Assembly (NCBI GenBank): GCA_937926145.1
Contig: CALANW010000057.1
Span: forward strand, 1-5,307
DNA from: an uncultured Ruminococcus sp.
GTDB lineage: Bacteria; Bacillota; Clostridia; Oscillospirales; Ruminococcaceae
Length of the DNA stretch: 5,307 nucleotides
Reading direction: 5' to 3'
Shown here: positions 1 through 5,048 of the stretch, in pieces
How positions within the stretch are numbered: position 1 is the stretch's first letter
How the letters are laid out: each line of letters opens with the position of its first letter
The notes under the pieces: generated by a model
Seen by the model: only the letters and a program-made list of their open reading frames with translations
Told to the model about the DNA's origin: nothing
Databases searched by the model: none
Translations under genes and position numbers: made by a program

Positions 1-3
1 GTA

Positions 4-105
4 ATACTAATTTTTAATCAAAGTGTAGACAAAAAATCGGCGCAAAACCCATATATACGAGCTTTTGCTTGATTTTTTGTACACTTTCAGTTTAAAAATT
101 AGTAT
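4..105 (+). repeat. Palindromic MITE-like element, copy 1 (102 bp)
   Basis: This is an imperfect inverted repeat that would fold into one long hairpin. The outer ends are ATACTAATTTTTAA on the left and its exact complement on the right (92-105). The arms continue through AAGTGTAGAC and GTACACTT to a perfect AAAAAATC (31-38) / GATTTTTT (71-78) stem. Inside are an asymmetric internal loop, GGC on the 5' side (39-41) and TT on the 3' side (69-70), then an inner stem GCAAAA (42-47) / TTTTGC (63-68), with a TATATA-containing loop. Copies at 3018-3106 and 3578-3679 share this plan. No protein is encoded. A non-autonomous mobile palindrome is the simplest reading; no clear target duplication is visible. 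Confidence 0.8.
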
Positions 106-106
106 A

Positions 107-282
107 ATACTAATTCTTGATCAACCTATAGACAAACTCTCGGCTATAATAAGTTCACTCTACGTCAAGCTCCCTTGTCAGGCGACAGCCTGTCAGCGGT
201 CGCTCTCCAAGGTCCACGCAGTGACCTAATTGAACTTATTCTATCTGTCGATTTTGTCTATAGAACGGTCAAGAATTAGTAT
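107..282. repeat. Larger palindromic MITE-like element (176 bp), second family
   Basis: The inverted arms are about 50 nt long. Both ends begin ATACTAATTCTTGA, perfect over 14 nt, then after six mostly different bases share TATAGACAAA, and further in share AATAAGTTCA (145-154 region against 233-242 region). The centre (about 160-230) is much richer in G and C than the surroundings and holds smaller dyads such as TGTCAGGC/GCCTGTCA. No open reading frame of note is present. It shares the terminal ATACTAATT with copy 1 but not the AAAAAATC core, so it is a separate family that may use the same mobilising enzyme. It starts one base after copy 1 ends. Confidence 0.75.
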
Positions 283-285
283 AAA

Positions 286-312
286 GCGATAAGCAGCACA
301 GTTTGCTTACGC
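286..312. other. Small hairpin before the terminator
   Basis: GCG-A-TAAGCA (286-295) pairs with TGCTTACGC (304-312) around an 8-nt loop, leaving one bulged A. It ends one base before the terminator at 314-343, so a transcript entering from the left would end in two consecutive stem-loops. It may be part of that terminator region or the remnant of a small transcribed unit disrupted by the repeats; nothing identifies a function. Confidence 0.4.
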
Positions 313-313
313 A

Positions 314-343
314 AAAAAAGTCCGATGAAAGTCGGACTTTTTT
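314..343. terminator. Bidirectional intrinsic terminator
   Basis: A perfect 12-bp stem, AAAAAAGTCCGA (314-325) with TCGGACTTTTTT (332-343), surrounds a 6-nt loop. It has a T-run on either strand, so it can act in both directions. No gene for it lies to the left within the window, so it presumably ends a transcript that starts further left and runs through the two palindromic elements. It closely resembles the terminator at 3713-3743. Confidence 0.85.
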
Positions 344-394
344 ATTTATCCAAAGCTTTTTGTTCCGAAAAAAGGTGCGTTTGTCGGGTCTGTG

Positions 395-423
395 TTGAAA
401 AAGCTCGGATTTGGGAATATTAT
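395..423 (+). promoter_or_regulatory. Sigma-A promoter of the XRE regulator
   Basis: The -35 is TTGAAA (395-400) and the -10 is TATTAT (418-423), with a 17-bp spacer. Transcription would start near 430, leaving a leader of about 70 nt before the ATG at 502. This placement excludes the in-frame ATG at 325, which lies upstream of the promoter and inside the preceding terminator. Confidence 0.65.
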
Positions 424-440
424 AAATTGGAATATAAAGG

Positions 441-458
441 AAGCATTGATAAATGCTT
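441..458. promoter_or_regulatory. Palindrome in the XRE leader, possible operator
   Basis: AAGCATT (441-447) and AATGCTT (452-458) form a perfect 7-bp inverted repeat with a GATA spacer. It lies just downstream of the predicted transcription start, where a bound dimer would block its own gene. Small XRE repressors often bind such short dyads. That this protein binds here is inference. Confidence 0.4.
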
Positions 459-501
459 TTACCGTATCGATATCCACCGCACACCGCACACAGAGGGAAT
501 T

Positions 502-876
502 ATGACTGATCCGAGATCGTTTGGAAAATATTTATACTATTTGCGCAAAAGCAGAAAGCTGACCCTTCGCGGGCTTGCAGAAATGATAAATGTTTCTCCG
601 TTTTATTTAAGTCTTATCGAAAATGAAAAGAAAAGCAACCCCAGTCCCGAGATACTGGGCAGGCTTTACACCGCCTTGAAACTGAGCAAGTCCGAAATGG
701 AAACACTGCTCGATCTTCACGCCGAGAGCAATGGCGGCGTTAGCTATGACATTGCTCACTACATAATCAAAAACAAGGCTATCAGAGAACTGATCCGCTC
801 CGAGCGCGACAAGGCGAAGGACACCGCCTATTGGGACGATTTTATCTCCGATATCACAAAGGAAAACATAGAATAA
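502..876 (+). CDS. XRE-family helix-turn-helix regulator (124 aa)
   Basis: This is a small cytoplasmic DNA-binding protein of the Cro/C1 (XRE, HTH_3) type. Residues about 8-63 form the five-helix domain: FGKYLYYLRKSRKL, then TLRGLAEMINV and SPFYLSLIENEKK as the helix-turn-helix, then SPEILGRLYTALKL. The remaining residues, about 75-124, are helical and charged, with no enzyme motif; they are probably for dimerisation or a partner. The reading frame is open upstream to 325, but the ATG at 502 fits the domain, has GAGG (493-496) five bases upstream, and lies after the promoter at 395-423. Such regulators often sit beside an ImmA/IrrE-type peptidase or phage and conjugative genes. None is here: the next gene is convergent, ending 9 bases away with no obvious terminator between. 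The target is unknown; autoregulation through the palindrome at 441-458 is plausible. Confidence 0.88.
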   Translation: MTDPRSFGKYLYYLRKSRKLTLRGLAEMINVSPFYLSLIENEKKSNPSPEILGRLYTALKLSKSEMETLLDLHAESNGGVSYDIAHYIIKNKAIRELIRSERDKAKDTAYWDDFISDITKENIE

Positions 877-885
877 TACCAAAGC

Positions 886-1499
886 TCAAACACGCCCCAA
901 AGCCGCATTATGCGTGATGCTGACGCTCTCACGGGAGTACAGTGCATCATCGGAAATAAGCTTGACAGCAAGCTTTACAAGCGACGGTATCGTTGTGGTG
1001 TACCCCTTTGCATGCTCGCCCTTGAATGTGAGTACAAAATCGTCTTCATCACCCTCACCGAGATAGCCGGGACGCAGGACGGTGTAGTTCAGACTGCTCG
1101 CTTCGACTATATCGACAGCCTTACGGTTCGGAATCTGTTCGGGTTCGTTGTCAAGATTGTCTTCGCCGTCGATATCATCGGGAATTTCGTTGTAAATTCC
1201 CACTGCGCCCATAAAAATGAGCCTTTTTCGGTCATTGCCGAAACTATATTCTCCGCGATCTCGGGAAGTTTTTCTCCGGAAATTGCACAGTATACAACAT
1301 CTATGCCGTCAAGCGCCGATTTCAGCTCCGCAATGTTCAGTGCATCACCGCTTATGGCTTTGACTCGGGAAGAATCCAAATAAACGTCCCCTGCGTGACG
1401 TGAAAACAGCGTTAAATGATACTCCGTATCGGACAAAAGCTTTTTGGCGAGCGCACTTCCTGCCGTTCCCGTTGCTCCGAGCAGTAAAATATTTTTCAT
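886..1499 (-). pseudogene. NAD(P)-binding (NmrA/SDR-like) reductase, frameshifted
   Basis: The N-terminal part starts at the ATG at 1499, with AAGGAGA seven bases upstream overlapping the stop of the aldo/keto reductase. It has a Rossmann start MKNILLLGATGTAG with the GATGxxG nucleotide motif (residues 8-14), an arginine after the second strand (FSR, residue 34) that suits NADP(H), and GDALN near 51-55. It runs in frame to about MTEKG (residue 93, position 1221). The family continuation LIFMGAVGIYNEIP...NYTVLRPGYLGEGDEDDF...TTTIPSLVKLAVKLI is present but lies in the -1 frame, from 1221 down to the stop at 886-888. As written, frame one reads on to nonsense and stops near 1107. A full protein would be about 205 aa. 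From memory of relatives, about three residues are missing at the join, which would fit loss of about 10 bases; a single-base loss or sequencing error also fits. It is the second gene of the reductase operon. Confidence 0.8.
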
Positions 1500-1510
1500 C
1501 GTATCTCTCC

Positions 1511-2344
1511 TTACCATTTCATCGACATTTCCACAAGCTCGGGGTTTTCCGAGTTGCCTATCATCGCCGAAGCTTTGTCAAGACTGCAAAGCGCTGACAT
1601 TTCCTCAGCTGTGAGTTCAAAATCGAATATGTCGATGTTTTCTTTTATCCTCTCGGTGTGAACTGACTTTGGAATTGCCGTCACGCCGTCCTGTATCAAT
1701 CGGCGGAGAAGAATCTGCGCCGCGGTTTTGCCGTACTTTGCGGCAAGTTCCTGCACAAGCGGTTCGGCGAACATCTCGTTTGCGTGCCCCTGACCGAGCG
1801 GAGCATAACCCATGTGCGCCACTCCGTATTTGCTTTCCCATTTATGCTCTGATTGGCGCTGGCAGTAGAGGTGCGTTTCAATTTGGTTCACGGCAGGCTT
1901 TACCTCATTATATGCGGTAAGGTCAACAAGTCTGTCGGGTTCAAAGTTTGAAGTGCCTATCGCACGGATCTTCCCCTCCGAACAAAGCTTTTCAAGCTCA
2001 CGCCAAGCTTTATAATAGTTCGCAAAGGGCCAGTGGAGAAACACTAAGTCGAGATAGTCAGTTTTCAGCATACGGAGCGAATTTTCCACGGTTTCACGGG
2101 TATGTTCGTAGGATTTGAAGTTGACTTTCGTGACGATGAAAAGCTCTTTTCTGTCAATGCCGCTTGCTTTTATGCCGCTGCCGACCTGCTCCTCGTTACC
2201 GTAAGCTTCGGCGGTATCGATAAGGCGATAGCCGTTTTGTATAGCCTCTGCGACTGAATTTTCGCAGTCTTTTCCCGTATTCATAAATGTGCCGAAGCCG
2301 AGCATCGGCATAGAAACGCCCTCTGCAATTTCCTGATATAACAT
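1511..2344 (-). CDS. Aldo/keto reductase (277 aa)
   Basis: This is a cytoplasmic NADPH-dependent reductase of aldehydes and ketones, close in length and motifs to the bacterial AKR5-like (2,5-diketo-D-gluconate reductase type) group. The barrel motifs run in order: PMLGFGTF (13-20), LIDTAEAYGNE (41-51), FIVTKV (69-74), LVFLHWPF (100-107), IRAIGTSNF (126-134), VNQIE (152-156), APLGQG (181-186) and AIPKS (223-227). The catalytic tetrad is visible as Asp43, Tyr48, Lys73 and His104. The start at 2344 is chosen over an upstream ATG at 2377 because AGGGAGGT lies eight bases before it and residue 1 matches the family start. Its TAA stop is embedded in the ribosome site of the next gene, so the two are translationally close. 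Transcription comes from the MerR-type promoter at 2397-2427. The true substrate cannot be told from sequence; the regulator suggests a reactive carbonyl. Confidence 0.92.
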   Translation of the reverse strand: MLYQEIAEGVSMPMLGFGTFMNTGKDCENSVAEAIQNGYRLIDTAEAYGNEEQVGSGIKASGIDRKELFIVTKVNFKSYEHTRETVENSLRMLKTDYLDLVFLHWPFANYYKAWRELEKLCSEGKIRAIGTSNFEPDRLVDLTAYNEVKPAVNQIETHLYCQRQSEHKWESKYGVAHMGYAPLGQGHANEMFAEPLVQELAAKYGKTAAQILLRRLIQDGVTAIPKSVHTERIKENIDIFDFELTAEEMSALCSLDKASAMIGNSENPELVEMSMKW

Positions 2345-2366
2345 AAAATTGACCTCCCTAAAATTA

Positions 2367-2395
2367 TTGACTTGCACCTTTTTTGATGCTAAAAT
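2367..2395 (+). promoter_or_regulatory. Promoter of the merR-family gene
   Basis: The -35 is TTGACT (2367-2372) and the -10 is TAAAAT (2390-2395), with a 17-bp spacer. Initiation near 2402 gives a leader of about 60 nt. The start lies just before the dyad at 2406-2424, so the regulator could repress itself. This -10 adjoins that of the opposing promoter. Confidence 0.65.
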
Positions 2396-2396
2396 G

Positions 2397-2427
2397 ATTA
2401 TAACAAGTTCGTGTTACTCGAAGTCAA
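2397..2427 (-). promoter_or_regulatory. MerR-type promoter (19-bp spacer) of the reductase operon
   Basis: On the minus strand a TTGACT -35 (2427-2422) is followed by exactly 19 bases and a perfect TATAAT -10 (2402-2397). Over-long 19-bp spacers are the mark of promoters activated by MerR-family proteins, which untwist the DNA. Both hexamers are near consensus, so the spacing is likely the limiting feature. Confidence 0.8.
2406..2424. promoter_or_regulatory. Imperfect dyad, probable MerR operator
   Basis: The site is centred on 2415 and has TTCGTG and CTCGAA arms around TTA; seven of nine base pairs match across the dyad. It lies almost wholly in the 19-bp spacer of the reductase promoter, the place where MerR-family dimers bind. 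Binding itself is inferred. Confidence 0.6.
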
Positions 2428-2461
2428 TAGCTTTTTCAAAAAAATTTTTGAGATGAATTTT

Positions 2462-2884
2462 ATGTATTATACGATAAAGCAGATGTCTGAGATGTTCGAT
2501 GTTTCGGAGCATACGCTTCGGTATTATACTGATCTTGGACTTCTCCCCTGCGAACGCGACGGCGGAAACCGACGGGTTTTCACTGAGGAATCTGTGAACT
2601 GGATGCAGGGAATAAAGTGTCTGAAAGGCTGCGGTGCTTCGATCGAGGATATCAAGGAATACTGTCGGCTTTGTCTGCTCAATGAATCGGAGGAAAACCT
2701 CAGGGCTCGCTATGAGATAATTCTGAAGCAGCGTGAAAAGGCATACAAGCGTGTTGAAGAAGCAAAAGCCACGGCAAAATATATGGACGAAAAAGCTGCG
2801 CATTATGAAGCGATACTTGCAGGACTTGCTCCCGATGATACTAGCCCGAAGCTTTGGACGTCAGAAAATCGTCCTAAACATTGA
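2462..2884 (+). CDS. MerR-family transcriptional regulator, AdhR/NmlR-like (140 aa)
   Basis: This is a DNA-binding regulator with the MerR N-terminal winged helix: YTIKQMSEMFDVSEHTLRYYTDLGLLPCERDGGNRRVF (2-40), then a second helix-turn-helix to about residue 70. A charged heptad-like helix (about 76-117) would form the antiparallel coiled-coil dimer interface. The tail is short and lacks a metal-binding loop or ligand domain. Cys53, in the IKC motif of the second helix-turn-helix, sits where NmlR/AdhR regulators have the cysteine implicated in sensing thiol-reactive aldehydes and electrophiles; Cys57, Cys68 and Cys71 are also present. Starts at 2453 or 2462 are both possible, with 2462 matching the family best; the ribosome site is weak (GAG before 2453). 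GTG at 2411 is rejected because it lies within the operator. It is divergent from the aldo/keto reductase and very probably activates it. Confidence 0.88.
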   Translation: MYYTIKQMSEMFDVSEHTLRYYTDLGLLPCERDGGNRRVFTEESVNWMQGIKCLKGCGASIEDIKEYCRLCLLNESEENLRARYEIILKQREKAYKRVEEAKATAKYMDEKAAHYEAILAGLAPDDTSPKLWTSENRPKH

Positions 2885-2951
2885 TAATGCAAAACTGCGC
2901 CTGCAAGTGAAAAAACATCTGCTCTCACTCTGACGCTTCACCCGATCAAGT

Positions 2952-2975
2952 CCGAATCTCAGCTTCGGCATTTTT
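2952..2975 (+). terminator. Weak intrinsic terminator after the merR-family gene
   Basis: CCGAA (2952-2956) and TTCGG (2964-2968) form a 5-bp stem with a 7-nt loop, followed by CA and five T. It is the only terminator-like signal in the 103 bases between this gene and the next promoter. The stem is short, so read-through is possible. Confidence 0.45.
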
Positions 2976-2987
2976 ATTCGCTATAAT

Positions 2988-3016
2988 TTGACAAACTCCG
3001 TTATATTTGATATACT
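2988..3016 (+). promoter_or_regulatory. Strong promoter of the DUF6465-like gene
   Basis: The -35 is a perfect TTGACA (2988-2993), the spacer is 17 bp, and the -10 is TATACT (3011-3016) preceded by TGA, an extended -10. Transcription would begin near 3023, inside the palindromic element that starts at 3018. The -10 and the element end overlap in style (both contain ATACT), so the element may have supplied part of the promoter. Confidence 0.8.
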
Positions 3017-3017
3017 A

Positions 3018-3106
3018 ATACTAAACACCAATAAAACTATAGAAAAAAATCTGCGCAAAAACCATAAATCAGAGTTTTTGCTTGATTTTTTATTGGTTTT
3101 TAGTTT
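3018..3106 (+). repeat. Palindromic MITE-like element, copy 2, in an mRNA leader (about 89 bp)
   Basis: It has the same plan as the element at 4-105. The left end is ATACTAAACACCAAT; the right end (3092-3106) is its complement with two mismatches. Then come AAAAAATC (3044-3051) / GATTTTTT (3084-3091), the internal loop TGC (3052-3054) / TT (3082-3083), and an inner stem GCAAAAAC (3055-3062) / GTTTTTGC (3074-3081). The left arm carries about ten extra bases (around ACTATAGAAA), so the outer stem has a bulge. It occupies most of the 5' untranslated region, between the promoter and the GGAGGA ribosome site, and would form a stem-loop near the 5' end of the message. Confidence 0.75.
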
Positions 3107-3135
3107 AAAAGAAAAAATAATCGGAGGATCATATT

Positions 3136-3543
3136 ATGAAGCGCAAAAATTCAAATAAATTTGCAGTATCAAACACGCCTGCTGCACCTGTTATCGAAAA
3201 GGCTGTACCTGTTGAAGAAACAAAGGTTGAAATTGCTCCTGCTGTCGAGCCGACTCCAGTTGTTGAAACTCCCGTTTCGGAAGTCAAGGAAACAAGATCC
3301 GCCCCCAAATCAAAGCCTGCCGCTAAAAAGGAAGAAGTCAAGAAGGCTGACGTTTTCGTTATTCAGAGCAACGGCAAGGAATATACCAATGATGATATTG
3401 TTGAGCTTTGCAAGGCAGCTTACAGAAGCGGAACCCGCAAGCAGGTCAAGTCCTGCAATGTTTACCTCAAAGCTGAAAACAACGGTCTGAGAGTATACTA
3501 CGTTATCAACGGCAATGCTGACGGTTCGTTTATTGATCTTTGA
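3136..3543 (+). CDS. Small charged protein with DUF6465-like C-terminal domain (135 aa)
   Basis: The function is unknown. Residues 1-70 are low complexity, rich in Ala, Pro, Val, Glu and Lys, with repeated short VE/VP segments (VEETKVEIAPAVEPTPVVE) and then a basic stretch (APKSKPAAKKEEVKK); this part is probably disordered. Residues about 71-135 form a compact domain: VFVIQSNGKEYTNDDIVELCKAAYRSG, then VKSCNVYLKAENNGLRVYYVING, ending in FIDL. This matches my memory of DUF6465, a small domain common in Clostridia. There is no signal peptide or membrane segment. GGAGGA ends seven bases before the ATG, and the promoter is near perfect, so it is likely well expressed. It is a single-gene unit bounded by palindromic elements in its leader and terminator. 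A phasin-like, histone-like or scaffold role could be imagined from the tail, but nothing shows it. Confidence 0.85.
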   Translation: MKRKNSNKFAVSNTPAAPVIEKAVPVEETKVEIAPAVEPTPVVETPVSEVKETRSAPKSKPAAKKEEVKKADVFVIQSNGKEYTNDDIVELCKAAYRSGTRKQVKSCNVYLKAENNGLRVYYVINGNADGSFIDL

Positions 3544-3564
3544 TCTTAATACTGTATTTTTAAT

Positions 3565-3702
3565 GGCAGCACATTTTATACTAAACACCATTTAAAATTT
3601 GGAAAAAATCAAGCCGACAATCTCGAATATATAGGATTTCGGCGCAGATTTTTTCCTGTATTTTATTGGTGTTTAGTATTACAATATGTGCTGCCGTTTT
3701 TT
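3565..3702 (+). terminator. Terminator of the DUF6465-like gene, split by a palindromic element
   Basis: GGCAGCACAT (3565-3574) and ATGTGCTGCC (3686-3695) are perfect 10-bp complements, and the right arm is followed by GTTTTTT (3696-3702). The layout is that of an intrinsic terminator, but its loop is 111 bases long and almost entirely occupied by the element at 3578-3679. Because that element is itself a hairpin, the arms could still be brought together. Confidence 0.7.
3578..3679 (-). repeat. Palindromic MITE-like element, copy 3, inside a terminator loop (102 bp)
   Basis: It has the same family plan and the same 102-bp length as the copy at 4-105, in the opposite orientation. The terminal 13 bases, ATACTAAACACCA (3578-3590), are perfectly repeated inverted at 3667-3679. 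The arms lead to AAAAAATC (3603-3610) / GATTTTTT (3647-3654). Read on the minus strand, the internal loop is TGC / TT and the inner stem is GCCGAAATC / GATTGTCGGC with one bulge, different bases from the other copies but still paired. No coding capacity. Confidence 0.8.
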
Positions 3703-3712
3703 ATAGAGATAT

Positions 3713-3743
3713 AAAAAAGTCCGATGTAATATCGGACTTTTTT
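3713..3743. terminator. Bidirectional terminator between convergent genes
   Basis: AAAAAAGTCCGAT (3713-3725) pairs perfectly with ATCGGACTTTTTT (3731-3743) around a 5-nt loop. It lies eight bases past the kinase stop codon and serves the minus strand with its T-run, and backs up the split terminator on the plus strand. The stem differs from the one at 314-343 only at its loop end. Confidence 0.88.
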
Positions 3744-3751
3744 CAATATAT

Positions 3752-5032
3752 TCACTTTTCATCAGGTATCTTCAAAACGACCGACAGCTCAAACATTCCG
3801 TCCTTTATCGAAACAGCCATAGTACCGTCATATTTCTTAACAGTCTGCTCAATTGAAAGCAGCCCGAAGCCGTGATTTCTTTCATCTTCCTTAGAGGTTT
3901 TCATTATCCCCTCGGAATCTGCGCTGACGGTCGGATTTCTCATCGTCATTGTCCAGTAGCCCTGCCTTATCTGCGCAGCTATGGTTATTTTGCCTCTTTC
4001 GGGACACTTTTTGCAGGCTTCGACCGCGTTATCCAAGGCGTTTGCAAGGATAATGCAGATATCGGAATTTCCTATCTTGTCCGTAATACAGCCGTCGAAT
4101 TCAATATCGGCAAAATTCTTGCAGTTCTCACTCTTATCCGTAAATATCGCATCCGCAAGGCGGTTTCCCGTGCGGAAGATAGCTTCATTTCGGTGGGTTG
4201 ATTCCGTAAGTTTATCAATATAATTCTGCGCATCGGAATAAAAGCCCTCGCCGATCAGGGCATTGATACTGCTGAGGTGATTTATGTAATCATGTCTAAA
4301 TGTACGCATATCGCTGTTGAGTTTTTCGAGCTTTTCATAGTGTGAAATTTGTGTGCTGACTTGTTTTTCAAGCAATGAGTTTAGGGCGGTGTAATAATTT
4401 TTTGATGCGACGTTTATTAAGAGGGAAAATATCATTGTAATCAACGTTATTGTAAGTAAAGCTATTAATACAGTAATAACATTTTGTTTTATAAGATTAC
4501 CAGTCTGATAATTATTACATACCGAAAGGCAGGTGATAAAGGTCAGTGCTATGATAATAAGCACAAAGATATGTTTGGGGATATTTTTTGAAATTGAATA
4601 AAAATTATTTATAGACCGTTTTAAATTTAACGTTATGGCTACAACAGCTAATACTATACGTATGAAAAATAATGATATTGCATCTAAATCTCTGTAAGGA
4701 AGAGAAAACAATTGTAAAACAATTATGGCAATACTAGATGATAACAATGAAGTAACAAGTTCTAACGTTAATGCCAAATATAGTTGTGAGATTTTAACCT
4801 TACCAAAAGAAATAAAATATGAAATAACAAACATTAAAGGATACACAAAGATTGAAATTACACTAACTTCGAAATTATATGATAATGCAATTATAGCGGA
4901 TAATATAACACTAATTAAAATAGCAACCGCTTGTCTCTTTTTATTAAGGAGTTTAGAAATACCAAATGCATTAATAATCAAAGTTGTAGCTGTAACCATT
5001 GTTAAATCAGAAAATATCTTCAAAGCAATCAT
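3752..5032 (-). CDS. AgrC-like membrane sensor histidine kinase (426 aa)
   Basis: This is a membrane sensor of the peptide-pheromone class (HPK10 / AgrC family, GHKL ATPase). The first 210 residues are hydrophobic with about six or seven membrane segments (roughly 7-27, 34-51, 55-75, 83-109, 119-137, 154-172, 185-207) and no extracytoplasmic domain. A linker helix (212-240) leads to DMRTFRHDYINHLSSI with the phosphoacceptor His247. The ATP-binding domain follows, with the N-box ILANALDNAVEAC (328-340) and the glycine box NHGFGLLSIEQ (386-396). Length is normal for the family. The ATG at 5032 has CGAGG eight bases upstream. It follows the response-regulator remnant by 16 bases, so the pair was an operon. 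No AgrB or AgrD-like peptide gene is in the window. The upstream part of the operon is broken, so its present expression and output are uncertain. Confidence 0.92.
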   Translation of the reverse strand: MIALKIFSDLTMVTATTLIINAFGISKLLNKKRQAVAILISVILSAIIALSYNFEVSVISIFVYPLMFVISYFISFGKVKISQLYLALTLELVTSLLSSSIAIIVLQLFSLPYRDLDAISLFFIRIVLAVVAITLNLKRSINNFYSISKNIPKHIFVLIIIALTFITCLSVCNNYQTGNLIKQNVITVLIALLTITLITMIFSLLINVASKNYYTALNSLLEKQVSTQISHYEKLEKLNSDMRTFRHDYINHLSSINALIGEGFYSDAQNYIDKLTESTHRNEAIFRTGNRLADAIFTDKSENCKNFADIEFDGCITDKIGNSDICIILANALDNAVEACKKCPERGKITIAAQIRQGYWTMTMRNPTVSADSEGIMKTSKEDERNHGFGLLSIEQTVKKYDGTMAVSIKDGMFELSVVLKIPDEK

Positions 5033-5048
5033 ATTAGCTACCTCGTTA

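Noticed and set aside
4..282. CRISPR array or riboswitch in the gene-free left end
   Set aside because: The repeats are inverted palindromes, not regularly spaced direct repeats, and no known riboswitch signature or adjacent downstream gene in the right position was seen.
325..501. N-terminal extension of the XRE regulator to an ATG at 325
   Set aside because: The extension starts within the terminator stem and reads through the predicted promoter and palindrome. It has no ribosome site and looks non-biological (several cysteines, no family match). The ATG at 502 has a good site and matches the domain start.
1210..1223. Programmed -1 frameshift in the reductase at ATTTTTA
   Set aside because: The heptamer does not meet the X XXY YYZ rule (first base A, not T), no downstream structure was evident, and this enzyme family is not known for recoding. 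A small deletion or sequence error is more likely.
910..1383. Plus-strand open frame of 157 codons
   Set aside because: It is the antisense shadow of the reductase pseudogene, which has clear Rossmann motifs on the minus strand; there is no ribosome site or recognisable domain.
1617..1920. Overlapping open frames on both strands within the aldo/keto reductase
   Set aside because: They are arginine- and serine-rich shadows of the reductase frame, with no start signals.
3018..3679. Composite transposon: the DUF6465-like gene bounded by inverted copies whose outer 19 bases (ATACTAAACACCAATAAAA) match perfectly
   Set aside because: The right-hand copy lies between the two arms of a terminator stem, so the left arm is inside the would-be unit. 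Separate insertion of that copy explains this better. The gene also looks like a normal chromosomal family. Bases TA on both sides could be chance.
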